A stretch of 35,893 nt of DNA from Rhodopirellula sp. (GTDB lineage: Bacteria; Planctomycetota; Planctomycetia; Pirellulales; Thermoguttaceae), in assembly GCA_012728855.1 (NCBI GenBank), contig JAAYEH010000526.1, forward strand, positions 1-35,893, written 5' to 3'. A program made the position numbers and the translations under genes. The notes under the pieces were generated by a model that was given only the letters and a program-made list of their open reading frames with translations, made no database searches and was not told the DNA's origin. Shown piece after piece: positions 16,257-24,019 of the stretch. The first letter of the stretch is position 1; each line of letters opens with the position of its first letter.

Positions 16257-19196
16257 ATGCCCCAGCCACACTCCGACGAATTCGAACAGGCACTCCGCGC
16301 GAATCTCCGTGGCGAAGTGTTTTTCGATCTCATGACCCGTGGCCTCCATGCCACCGACGCCAGTCACTACCAAATCCTGCCGCAGTGCGTGGTCGTGCCG
16401 GTCGACGAGGCCGACGTCATCGAGGCGGTGACGATCGCCGGCCGGTTCCAGGTGCCCATCACGCCTCGCGGCGGCGCCACGTCGCTTTCCGGCCAGACCT
16501 TCGGCTCCGGCATGGTGATCGATGTGTCGAAGTACATGGACCAGGTGCTGGAAGTGAATCCCCGGCAGCGATGGGCTCGCGTCCAGCCTGGCGCAATCCG
16601 CGATCAAATCAACGCACGCTTCAAGCCCCATGGGCTTCAGTTTGCCCCGGACCCGGCGACGGGCAACCGTGCCACCATCGGCGGCATGATCGGCAACAAC
16701 AGTTCGGGTATGCGTTCCATTATTTACGGCAAGACAATCGACCACGTGCTTGCCATGAAGGTAGTGACCGCCGACGGCACGGTAATGCAGTTGGAACCGT
16801 GCGGCGATGACCAATGGCAAGTGTCCAGCCAGGGCAATTCGCGCGAGGCCGAGATCTACCGCGGCGTGAAGAATCTCGTCCTTCGTCACCAGGATGAAAT
16901 TCGGCAGCGATATCCCAAGGTAATGCGGCGAGTGTCGGGCTACAACCTCGATGAGTTTGTCGACGGGGCCGGCTACACCGGACCGATCGGCGGGCGAAAC
17001 AATGCCGGACACCGCACTTGGAACCTCTCCAATCTGATCGTCGGCAGCGAGGGGACGCTGGCCTTCGTGCTGGAGGCGAAGATCAAGCTCGAGCCGTTGC
17101 CCAAGGCGACGGCAATGTGCATCGTCCACTTTTGCGACCTGTTCGATTCGCTCCGCGCCGTGGTGGACATCAACGCGCACCACCCCAGTGCGGTAGAACT
17201 GCTCGATGACGTCGTTCTGCGAGAGGCGGTGGTCAACGCGTCCACGCGGCACCTCGCCGCTTTTATCGAGGGCGAACCGGACGCGGTTTTGATGGTCGAG
17301 GTCTTCGGCGAGGAGCCGGCCGACGCGGCAGCGAAGATCCAGCGGATTGCCGATGATTTGCGGTCGAAAGGGATCGGCTACGCCTGGCCTGTCCGCACCG
17401 ATTCCCGCGGACAGGCCGAGGTCTGGGAGGTTCGCAAGGTCGGTCTGGGGTTGATCAGCAACGCCAAGGGGCCGACCAAGGGGCAGGCGTTCGTGGAAGA
17501 TGCCTGCGTGCCCGTCGAAGTCTTGCCCGAATACGTCGGGCGGCTCAAGGCCCTCTGCGAGGAGTTCGGCTGCCGCAGCAGTGTCTACGCCCACGCCAGT
17601 GTCGGTGTCCTCCACTTCCGTCCGATGCTCGATCTGCACAAGGAGGAAGATCGAGAAAAGATGGTCCGCATCGCCGACCAGGCGTTCGAGATGGTCCAGG
17701 GCTACGGCGGCTCGTTCGCCGGCGAGCACGGCGACGGGTTGGTTCGCGGCCAGTTCGTTCCCCGCTGCTTCGGCCCGCAACTCTACGAGGCGTTTCGCGA
17801 GCTGAAGGCGCTGTTTGATCCCGGCAACCTGATGAACCCGGGAAAGATCGTCGATACCCCGTCGCTGACAAGCCATCTCCGTTACGGCGAACAGTACCTC
17901 GTCGGGCCGGTGGCCAACCTGTTTCAGTACCGCGAGCAGGGCGGGTTTGCCGCGGCGGTGGAGCAATGCAACGGCGTGGGCGCCTGCCGCAAGCTGGGCA
18001 GCGGCACGATGTGTCCCAGCTACATGGCCACCCGCGACGAAGAGGCGACCACACGCGGCCGGGCCAACGCCTTGCGGCTGGGGATGTCCGGCCAGTTGGG
18101 CCCCGAGGCGCTCAGATCGGATCGCATGCGCGAGGTGCTCGAATTGTGTTTGTCGTGCAAGGCGTGCAAGAGCGAATGTCCCAACGCTGTCGATATGGCG
18201 AAGCTCAAGGCCGACGTCCAGCAGATGCACCACGACGAGCACGGCGTTCCATTGGGCTACCGGATGGTCGGCGCGATGCCCGACGCCGCCCGCCGACTCG
18301 CCGGACCGCTGGGACCGATTGTCAACTTCTTTCAAAAACTTCCCGGCTACCGCTGGTTGCTGGAAAAGCTAACGGGCATCGACCGCCGCCGGCCGATGCC
18401 TCCGTTTCCGGCCAGATCGCTGCGGAGCCTGCTGCGAGAGAGAGAAGCCCAAATTGGTGTTCAGCATACTCCGACCTGTATCGGGCGGGTGGTCCTTTTC
18501 GATGATACCTACGCCAACTACATGGAACCGCGCGTCGGGCTGGCGGCGGTCGACCTGCTCGAATCGATCGGCTACGAGGTGATTCTCGCCCGGGCGGGGT
18601 GTTGTCAGCGGCCGAGGCTCTCCAAGGGTTTGGTGCGGGCGGCGAAACGCCACGGAACCCGGACGATGGAGAACCTCGACGTTTATGCGCGCCAAGGTCT
18701 GCCGATCCTCTGCCTGGAACCGTCGTGCGCCTCGGCGCTGGCCGACGACCTGCCCGACCTGATCGACGACGAGGCGCTGGGCCGTCGAGTCGCCGCCTGC
18801 GTGAAAATGATCGACGTCTTTCTGGCCGAGGAGGTGGCGGCCGGCAAGATCCCTGCTTTGGAGTCGCCTGTGGCGGAGATCCTTTTGCACGGCCATTGTC
18901 ATCAGAAGGCGCTGTTCGGCACCGTCGCGATCCGCAAGCTCTTTGCCGCCATGCCGGCGACAAACTGCCAGGAGGTCGATTCCGGCTGCTGCGGCATGGC
19001 CGGGTCGTTCGGGTACGAGCACCACGATCTATCAGAGAAGATCGGTGAGGACCGACTCTTTCCGGCGGTGCGGGAAGCGGTCGCCGAGGGGAAGACGATC
19101 GTGGCCTGCGGCATCAGTTGTCGGCACCAACTCCGCGATTTCCTGGGGGTCGAGGCGCGCCACTGGGTGGAAGTAGTCCGCGCCGGCCGCCGGTAG
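16257..19196 (+). CDS. FAD-linked 2-hydroxyacid dehydrogenase with Fe-S and CCG domains (YdiJ type)
   Basis: The product is 979 residues, the usual length of YdiJ-like enzymes. Order: FAD-binding PCMH domain (about 38-270, TPRGGATSLSGQTFGSGMVI, ATIGGMIGNNSSGMRSI); FAD-oxidase C-terminal domain (about 270-535, GLISNAKGPTKGQAFVEDAC, SFAGEHGDGLVRG); two Fe-S motifs, CNGVGAC with MCPSY from residue 571 and LCLSCKACKSECPNAVD near 630; then paired CCG cysteine-rich domains with GCCQRP (780), LEPSCAS (~820), HGHCHQK (~878) and DSGCCGMAGS (~907). Family members oxidise D-2-hydroxyacids such as D-2-hydroxyglutarate or D-lactate and pass electrons onward. Which substrate applies here cannot be read from sequence. 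It is cytoplasmic or membrane-peripheral. All cofactor residues seem intact. It is transcribed divergently from the nucleotidyltransferase gene. Confidence 0.93.
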   Translation: MPQPHSDEFEQALRANLRGEVFFDLMTRGLHATDASHYQILPQCVVVPVDEADVIEAVTIAGRFQVPITPRGGATSLSGQTFGSGMVIDVSKYMDQVLEVNPRQRWARVQPGAIRDQINARFKPHGLQFAPDPATGNRATIGGMIGNNSSGMRSIIYGKTIDHVLAMKVVTADGTVMQLEPCGDDQWQVSSQGNSREAEIYRGVKNLVLRHQDEIRQRYPKVMRRVSGYNLDEFVDGAGYTGPIGGRNNAGHRTWNLSNLIVGSEGTLAFVLEAKIKLEPLPKATAMCIVHFCDLFDSLRAVVDINAHHPSAVELLDDVVLREAVVNASTRHLAAFIEGEPDAVLMVEVFGEEPADAAAKIQRIADDLRSKGIGYAWPVRTDSRGQAEVWEVRKVGLGLISNAKGPTKGQAFVEDACVPVEVLPEYVGRLKALCEEFGCRSSVYAHASVGVLHFRPMLDLHKEEDREKMVRIADQAFEMVQGYGGSFAGEHGDGLVRGQFVPRCFGPQLYEAFRELKALFDPGNLMNPGKIVDTPSLTSHLRYGEQYLVGPVANLFQYREQGGFAAAVEQCNGVGACRKLGSGTMCPSYMATRDEEATTRGRANALRLGMSGQLGPEALRSDRMREVLELCLSCKACKSECPNAVDMAKLKADVQQMHHDEHGVPLGYRMVGAMPDAARRLAGPLGPIVNFFQKLPGYRWLLEKLTGIDRRRPMPPFPARSLRSLLREREAQIGVQHTPTCIGRVVLFDDTYANYMEPRVGLAAVDLLESIGYEVILARAGCCQRPRLSKGLVRAAKRHGTRTMENLDVYARQGLPILCLEPSCASALADDLPDLIDDEALGRRVAACVKMIDVFLAEEVAAGKIPALESPVAEILLHGHCHQKALFGTVAIRKLFAAMPATNCQEVDSGCCGMAGSFGYEHHDLSEKIGEDRLFPAVREAVAEGKTIVACGISCRHQLRDFLGVEARHWVEVVRAGRR

Positions 19197-19267
19197 ATCC
19201 CGCTTGCCGAGCGGGATCTTGCGTCGCGGTGCGGTCTGCCGGCGCGCAGATCCCGCTCGGCAAGCGG
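19196..19267. repeat. Pair of inverted palindromes after the YdiJ-type gene
   Basis: A 9-bp perfect stem (19196-19204 with 19210-19218, loop TGCCG) starts at the stop codon. A second, reverse-oriented copy of the same palindrome lies at 19248-19267 (TCCCGCT-CGGCA-AGCGGA). The two together form a larger inverted repeat. It may end transcription of the dehydrogenase gene, although no T-tract follows. Confidence 0.6.
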
Positions 19268-19392
19268 AACGTACCAGCCATCTGGGATTGCACCCGGCGC
19301 TCTGCTAAAATAGTCCGCGGTGTGAGCCTGCACCAGCTTCATGCTCACCGCCAATGGGAAAACATCGAGACCATGCTACCGGAGAACAATCA

Positions 19393-20763
19393 ATGAGCCA
19401 ACGGATCTCTCGACGGGAACTACTGCGGGTTTTGGGCGTCTCGGGACTGTCGGCCGGCCTGGGCGGGGCTTTGGCCGGGGATTCGGCCTGGGCGGATGAG
19501 CCGCGACCGAGCAGCGGATTCACGGGCAGCGTTGTCAAAGACAAGGTGCTGCAATCCACCGCCACTTGTCCGGTTCTGGTCAATGGCGAGGTGATCCAGC
19601 CCCAGCGAAAGCTTTCCCTCCTGGATTCGACCGACGTGCTGGTGGTGGGTGGAGGCCCGGCCGGGGTCGCCGCCGCCATCGCCGCCAAGCGGGCCGGGGC
19701 GGAGGTTACCCTCGTGGAACGCTACAATCATTTTGGCGGTCTCTGGACCGGCGGTTTGGTGCTGATCGTGATCGGGCACATGGTCGAAGGCCCGAAACAG
19801 GTCTGCATGGGGATTGGCGAAGAGATGATGCGCCGCCTGGAGAAGTGCGAAGGGGGCATCATGAACCGCGGTTCCGGGCTCAACCCGACCGTCGATGCCG
19901 AGGCCCTGAAATACGTCATGCTGGACATGATTCAAGAGGCCGGCGTGAAGGTCTTCCTGCATTGCTGGGGCGTCGATGCGGTGATGGACGGACAGGCCGT
20001 TTGTGGTGCAGTCTTCGAGAGCAAGTCCGGCAGGCAGGCGATTCTCGCCAAGAACGTGGTCGATGCCACTGGCGACGGCGATCTCTTCGCGGCGGCCGGC
20101 GCCGAGTTCGAGCACCGCACCTATAACATCGGACTGGTTTCCCGGATCGGCAATCTCGATAAGGTCGATCCGGCGCTGGCCAAACAGTCGCCCAAACCGC
20201 GCGGGCTGGGCTCGCCCACGCCGATTCCCGGCGTGAACTGGGTGAATATGTTGGGGCCGGAATCGGACGGGTTGGACGTGGCTGAACTGTCGCGGCTGGA
20301 AATGAGCCATCGCCAGTTCATCTGGAAGAACATGCAGAAGCTCCGCAATACGCCGGGCTACGAAAAGGTCACTTTATTGGAGACCGGGCCGCAACTCGGC
20401 GTGCGGATCACCCGCGCGTTGGCCGGCACGCAGACGCTCACCCACGAACATATCCGAACCGGCGCCCGGTTTCCCGACGTCGTGGCGGTGGGTGGATTTA
20501 CCAAGCCCGCCGGCGCCGAATGGCACATCCCCTACGGCACTCTCCTGCCCAAGACGATCGACAACGTGCTCGCCTCCGGCCGCTGCATCTCCGCGGCGCT
20601 GCGAACCGCCGATAGCATCCGCTTGATTCCCGTCTGCTTCGCCACCGGACATGCGGCAGGCGTGGCGGCGGCTGTTGCCGCCAAGGACGGTTGCCGGCCT
20701 CGCGACGTTGAGGTGCCCAAGGTGCAGCGAATCCTGAAGGAGCAGGAGGCGTACCTGGGGTGA
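19393..20763 (+). CDS. Tat-exported FAD-dependent oxidoreductase (FAD_oxidored family)
   Basis: The product is 456 residues. The N-terminus SQRISRRELLRVLGVSG is a twin-arginine signal (SRRELL). The dinucleotide-binding motif is DVLVVGGGPAGVAAAIAA (GGGPAG 86-91, acidic E109 at the strand end). VVDATGDGDLFAAAGA and the C-terminal GHAAGVAAAVAAK complete the FAD fold. Planctomycetes encode many such exported FAD proteins next to catabolic genes; substrates are mostly unknown. ATG 19393 is chosen because GGAG (19381-19384) lies 8 bases before it and the Tat motif follows. The upstream frame from 19354 has no ribosome site. Its stop overlaps the start of the hydrolase gene as TGATG, so the two are translationally coupled. 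Confidence 0.88.
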   Translation: MSQRISRRELLRVLGVSGLSAGLGGALAGDSAWADEPRPSSGFTGSVVKDKVLQSTATCPVLVNGEVIQPQRKLSLLDSTDVLVVGGGPAGVAAAIAAKRAGAEVTLVERYNHFGGLWTGGLVLIVIGHMVEGPKQVCMGIGEEMMRRLEKCEGGIMNRGSGLNPTVDAEALKYVMLDMIQEAGVKVFLHCWGVDAVMDGQAVCGAVFESKSGRQAILAKNVVDATGDGDLFAAAGAEFEHRTYNIGLVSRIGNLDKVDPALAKQSPKPRGLGSPTPIPGVNWVNMLGPESDGLDVAELSRLEMSHRQFIWKNMQKLRNTPGYEKVTLLETGPQLGVRITRALAGTQTLTHEHIRTGARFPDVVAVGGFTKPAGAEWHIPYGTLLPKTIDNVLASGRCISAALRTADSIRLIPVCFATGHAAGVAAAVAAKDGCRPRDVEVPKVQRILKEQEAYLG

Positions 20764-21368
20764 TGCGTTCCGCCAACCCAATCGAATCCCGCTGGGCCAT
20801 GGTGGCCGACCAGCGTGTCCATTATCTGGTCTGTGGTCCCGAGGACGGCAGTCCGGTCGTGCTCCTGCACGGCGCGAGCTTCTCCTCATCGACCTGGAAG
20901 GATATCGGCACGCTGGAGGCTCTAGCCGCGGCGGGCTATCGCGCGGTGGCCGTCGACCTGCCCGGATTCGGCCAGTCGCCGGCCACCGCCCATCCGCGCG
21001 ATACGTGGTTGGGCCTGCTGTTCACGGAACTTGCCGTTGAGCGGCCGGTGCTCCTGGCGGCTTCGATGAGCGGCCGCTTCGCGTTGCCGTTGATTACCGA
21101 AGAGCCGCACCGTATCGCCGGCTTTGTGGCTATCGCCCCGGTGAAGATTCCGCAGTATGAGGATCGCCTGGGCCAGATCGAAGCCCCTGTGCTGGCCATC
21201 TGGGGAGAGCACGACGAAATCATCCCCCTCGCCCACGGCGAGTTACTCGCCCAAAAAGTACTCGCCGGTCGCATAGTGGTTCTGCCCGGCGGCAGCCACG
21301 CGCCCTATTTGAGCGACCCGCCGAGATTCCACGAGGAATTGTTGAAGTTCCTGGGCGAATGCCGCTGA
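20763..21368 (+). CDS. ABHD14-like alpha/beta hydrolase
   Basis: The product is 201 residues, a compact single-domain alpha/beta hydrolase. The opening VVLLHGASFSSSTWKDIGTL and YRAVAVDLPGFGQS matches the pattern of animal ABHD14A/B (CIB). The nucleophile elbow has the ABHD14-type S-x-S-x-G form (AASMSGRFALP, predicted nucleophile S103) instead of the usual G-x-S-x-G. The acid is D151 in IWGEHDEIIP and the base is H179 in GGSHAPYL. ABHD14B has been described as a lysine deacetylase that forms acetyl-CoA; that activity should not be assumed here. There is no signal peptide, so it acts in the cytoplasm, whereas its coupled neighbour is exported. The ATG at 20763 overlaps that neighbour's stop. 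A GTG at 20760 is an alternative start. Confidence 0.87.
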   Translation: MRSANPIESRWAMVADQRVHYLVCGPEDGSPVVLLHGASFSSSTWKDIGTLEALAAAGYRAVAVDLPGFGQSPATAHPRDTWLGLLFTELAVERPVLLAASMSGRFALPLITEEPHRIAGFVAIAPVKIPQYEDRLGQIEAPVLAIWGEHDEIIPLAHGELLAQKVLAGRIVVLPGGSHAPYLSDPPRFHEELLKFLGECR

Positions 21369-21556
21369 GCGTCGTGCGAAGACTCCCATCCCCTTACCCC
21401 AGGGCGGGGTTCTCGTTTGCCATCCGGTCGTCGCAAGCATACAATAAAGGCTGGAAGGGCAATCCTCACTGTCGCCCGCTTCTCGGCTCCACTGCCGATT
21501 CCCCCTCCAAGCGTTGTTATTTCGCTGGAGAAATTCTTTTATGGGGAGTCGTCGAG

Positions 21557-21814
21557 ATGCTGCGCAGAAACCAGGTTCCCGATAAGACCCTTTTGCAGAA
21601 GCTCAATCAACGGATGATGCGAACCGGCACCGGATCGCAGTGCCGAGTCAGCCTCGCCGTCCACAACGGCGATGTCACGGTCTCAGGTACGATTCAGTTC
21701 GAGCATCAACGCCGCATGGTTCTCCGAGCCGCCGGCGGTATCGAAGGGGTGCGTCGCGTGACCGACACATTGCGAATCGTTCCGCCCAAAAAGCATCAAC
21801 CAGGCAAGGGCTAG
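21557..21814 (+). CDS. Small BON-domain protein
   Basis: The product is 85 residues, consisting of one BON-like unit: VSLAVHNGDVTVSGTIQFEH, a helix, then GGIEGVRRVTDTLRIVPP, the usual beta-alpha-beta-beta pattern in which GVRRVTDTL forms the last strand. BON domains bind phospholipid or other envelope ligands when exported, but no signal peptide is visible here, so the location is unclear. GGGGAG at 21543-21548 lies 8 bases before ATG 21557, which supports this start over the much longer open frame upstream. It converges with the RRM gene across 169 bp. Confidence 0.8.
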   Translation: MLRRNQVPDKTLLQKLNQRMMRTGTGSQCRVSLAVHNGDVTVSGTIQFEHQRRMVLRAAGGIEGVRRVTDTLRIVPPKKHQPGKG

Positions 21815-21851
21815 GTTCGTCGCGGAGGATCGGAGTTGCTCTTCGACGGAT

Positions 21852-21953
21852 GTTCGGCAACAACCGCTTGCCGGAACATCAAGCAGCCCGGCTGCTCTCA
21901 ATTGGGCAACGGCTTGGCGCTGCGGGAAATTGATGCCCAGCAGTCGGGCTGCT
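21852..21953. repeat. Cluster of palindromes between convergent genes
   Basis: Three hairpins lie between the BON and RRM stops: 21852-21877 (GTTCGGCAA with TTGCCGGAAC), 21882-21896 (AGCAGCCCGGCTGCT) and 21939-21953 (AGCAGTCGGGCTGCT). The last two are inverted copies of each other with 14 of 15 matches. The cluster could serve as a two-way transcript end, or be a REPIN-type element. Confidence 0.55.
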
Positions 21954-21983
21954 CTGCTTCTTGGACTCTTGGCGGGTGGTTGT

Positions 21984-22298
21984 TTAGTAACGGCCGCCGC
22001 CGTACCCTCCGCCTCTTCTTCCGCCGCCGCCACCACCTCCGCTCCGTTCCTCGCGAGGCCGCGCCTCGTTGACCGTCAGAGCACGGCCGTCGATTTCATT
22101 TCCGTTGAGCGCTTGGATGGCCTCGCGGGCCTCCTGGTCGCTGCCCATTTCCACGAAACCGAATCCCTTACTGCGGCCGGTTTCGCGATCTTCGATCACC
22201 TGAGCGCTCTGGACCGTTCCATACGAGGAGAACAATCGTTCGAGATCAGAACTTTTGGTGTTGAAGGTCAAATTACCGACGTACAACTTCTTACCCAA
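21984..22298 (-). CDS. RRM RNA-binding protein with glycine-rich tail
   Basis: The product is 104 residues: one RNA recognition motif with RNP2 KLYVGNL (residues 4-10), RNP1 KGFGFVEM and the helix DLERLFSSYG, followed by a tail RSGGGGGGGRRGGGYGGGRY. This is the layout of bacterial Rbp proteins in cyanobacteria and planctomycetes, which bind RNA and are often cold- or stress-linked. TTG 22298 is taken as the start because AAGGAG (22307-22312, minus strand) sits 8 bases ahead. The nearby ATG is out of frame, and the upstream in-frame ATG would add about 20 residues of non-homologous sequence. Confidence 0.93.
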   Translation of the reverse strand: MGKKLYVGNLTFNTKSSDLERLFSSYGTVQSAQVIEDRETGRSKGFGFVEMGSDQEAREAIQALNGNEIDGRALTVNEARPREERSGGGGGGGRRGGGYGGGRY

Positions 22299-22306
22299 TG
22301 TGCCAT

Positions 22307-22312
22307 CTCCTT
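22307..22312 (-). promoter_or_regulatory. Shine-Dalgarno supporting the TTG start of the RRM gene
   Basis: AAGGAG on the minus strand with an 8-base spacer to TTG (22298-22296). It decides the start, which gives an RRM beginning directly with the first beta strand. Confidence 0.7.
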
Positions 22313-22567
22313 CACAGACGATGCCTTGCCTGCCATTACGGCAGCCTGACGGCGGCATAAGCCGCTCAGTTCCAGCATCGCTGGGAGCAGGGCGGACCGC
22401 CCAAGTATACCAGTCCAGGGGCGCTTCGTATATACCCTGCGAAGATCAGGAATGCGTCGTGGGCAGGTTTGCAGCCTGCTCGAAGACTTGCGACCCGGTT
22501 GGTCTGCGCGTAGACTCGAAAAAGACCCTTCAGGCTAGCGCATGGCACGAAACGGGAGGAATGTCCA

Positions 22568-24019
22568 ATGGCTCGATTGACGCGTCGTACACTGCTTCGT
22601 CGCGGGCTGGCCGCCAGCGCCGTGCTGGCCATGCCGGCGCACTTCACTTTCGCCGCAAAACCCAACGCCGCGATCAACCTCGGTTTTATCAGTTGCGGCG
22701 GTCGTGCCGGCGAACTGATGGGGTTGTTCAGCAAGATCGACGGCGTCAATATCGCCGCGCTCTGCGATCCGGACCGCGGGCGGTTGGAGAGCGCCAAGAA
22801 GCGATTCCCCAGCGCGAAAACATGGACGGACATGCGGGGCCTGCTCGACGCCAAGGAAATCGACGCGGTCGTTATCGCCACCTGCAACCATTGGCATTGT
22901 CTGGCCGCGATTCGCGTGATGGAAGCCGGCAAAGACGTCTACGTGGAGAAGCCGTTGTCGCATAGCCAGTGGGAGGGAAGGCAAACCGTCGCCGCAGCGA
23001 AGAAGTACGCAAAAATCTGCCAGGTCGGTATGCAGCAGCGGTCCGATCCGATGCAGGCGGAGATCAAGAGATTCCTTCATGAAGAAAAAGCGCTGGGCAA
23101 GATCCTGGCGGCGCGGGTGAACCGCTACGGTATTCGCGGCTCGATCGGAAAACGCGAAACGCCGCTGCCGATCCCCACGGAGGTCGATTACAACCTCTGG
23201 CTGGGGCCGGCCCAAGAGGAGCCCCTCTACCGCGAGAAACTCCATTACGACTGGCATTGGGCCTGGAACACCGGCTCCGGCGAGATGGGCAACTGGGGGG
23301 TCCACGTTCTCGACGATCTGCGTAACAACGTCTTTCAGGACAAGGTGACCTTGCCCCCGCGGATACTTGGCGGCGGCGGCCGAGTCGTCTGGAACGACGC
23401 GGGAGAAACCCCCAACGTCCACTTCGCCTGCTTCGACACAGGCAGCATTCCCGTGGTCATCGGCCTAGCCAATATCCCGGCGGAACCCGGCTCGCGAAAT
23501 GCTCCACAGCATCCCGGACCTGGGAGCGGGTATATTGCCTATTGTGAAGGGGGCAGGTTTGAAGGCCAGCGAGGCAAGGGCGCCGCATTCGATCGCGACG
23601 GCAAGCTCATCAAGGAGTTCAAAGGGAGCGGCGGCCAGCCGGACCATCAACGAAACTTCATCGACGCGCTGCGGCGCCGCGACCCGTCGATACTCAACGC
23701 CGCCGTGGAAGTGGGCCATCATTCCACCGCCTGGTGCAACCTGGCGAACATCACGTTCTTGTCCGGAGAAACCTACTCCCACACCGAAGCCAAGAAGGTC
23801 GGCCAGGGTGCGGAACTCTGGGGAAACTTACTGGACGACATGGAAGGGCTCCTGCGCGGGCACGGTATCGAGATGACGAGCGCCGAAATCAAGCTCAGCC
23901 CGATGCTTCGGATCGATCCGCGGACCGAGAGGTTTGTCGGCCCCGGGTCCGAGCAAGCGAACGGCTTCTTGAAGCGCAAGTACCGTGCGCCCTTTGCGGT
24001 GCCGGAGATCGTCTCTTGA
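22568..24019 (+). CDS. Tat-exported Gfo/Idh/MocA family oxidoreductase
   Basis: The product is 483 residues. The Tat signal is ARLTRRTLLRRGLAASAVLA, with the predicted cleavage near FTFAA. The Rossmann fold follows with LGFISCGGRAGEL (39-50), ALCDPD at the second strand end, AVVIATCNHWH, and the family-typical VYVEKPLSHS (K128). The C-terminal domain contains GNWGVHVLDDLR, in which the conserved Asp/His region lies. Exported Gfo/Idh/MocA proteins are greatly expanded in planctomycetes and are thought to act on sugars or sugar derivatives with bound NAD(P), but individual substrates are unknown. GGGAGG (22554-22560 region) supports ATG 22568. Its TGA overlaps the following ATG (TGATG, 24017-24021), so it is coupled to the propeller gene. 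Confidence 0.92.
   Translation: MARLTRRTLLRRGLAASAVLAMPAHFTFAAKPNAAINLGFISCGGRAGELMGLFSKIDGVNIAALCDPDRGRLESAKKRFPSAKTWTDMRGLLDAKEIDAVVIATCNHWHCLAAIRVMEAGKDVYVEKPLSHSQWEGRQTVAAAKKYAKICQVGMQQRSDPMQAEIKRFLHEEKALGKILAARVNRYGIRGSIGKRETPLPIPTEVDYNLWLGPAQEEPLYREKLHYDWHWAWNTGSGEMGNWGVHVLDDLRNNVFQDKVTLPPRILGGGGRVVWNDAGETPNVHFACFDTGSIPVVIGLANIPAEPGSRNAPQHPGPGSGYIAYCEGGRFEGQRGKGAAFDRDGKLIKEFKGSGGQPDHQRNFIDALRRRDPSILNAAVEVGHHSTAWCNLANITFLSGETYSHTEAKKVGQGAELWGNLLDDMEGLLRGHGIEMTSAEIKLSPMLRIDPRTERFVGPGSEQANGFLKRKYRAPFAVPEIVS

Noticed and set aside
16113..18335. Long minus-strand open frame (740 codons) opposite the YdiJ-type gene
   Set aside because: The plus-strand gene has every cofactor motif of its family. 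The antisense frame shows no domain and is the mirror of GC-rich codon use.
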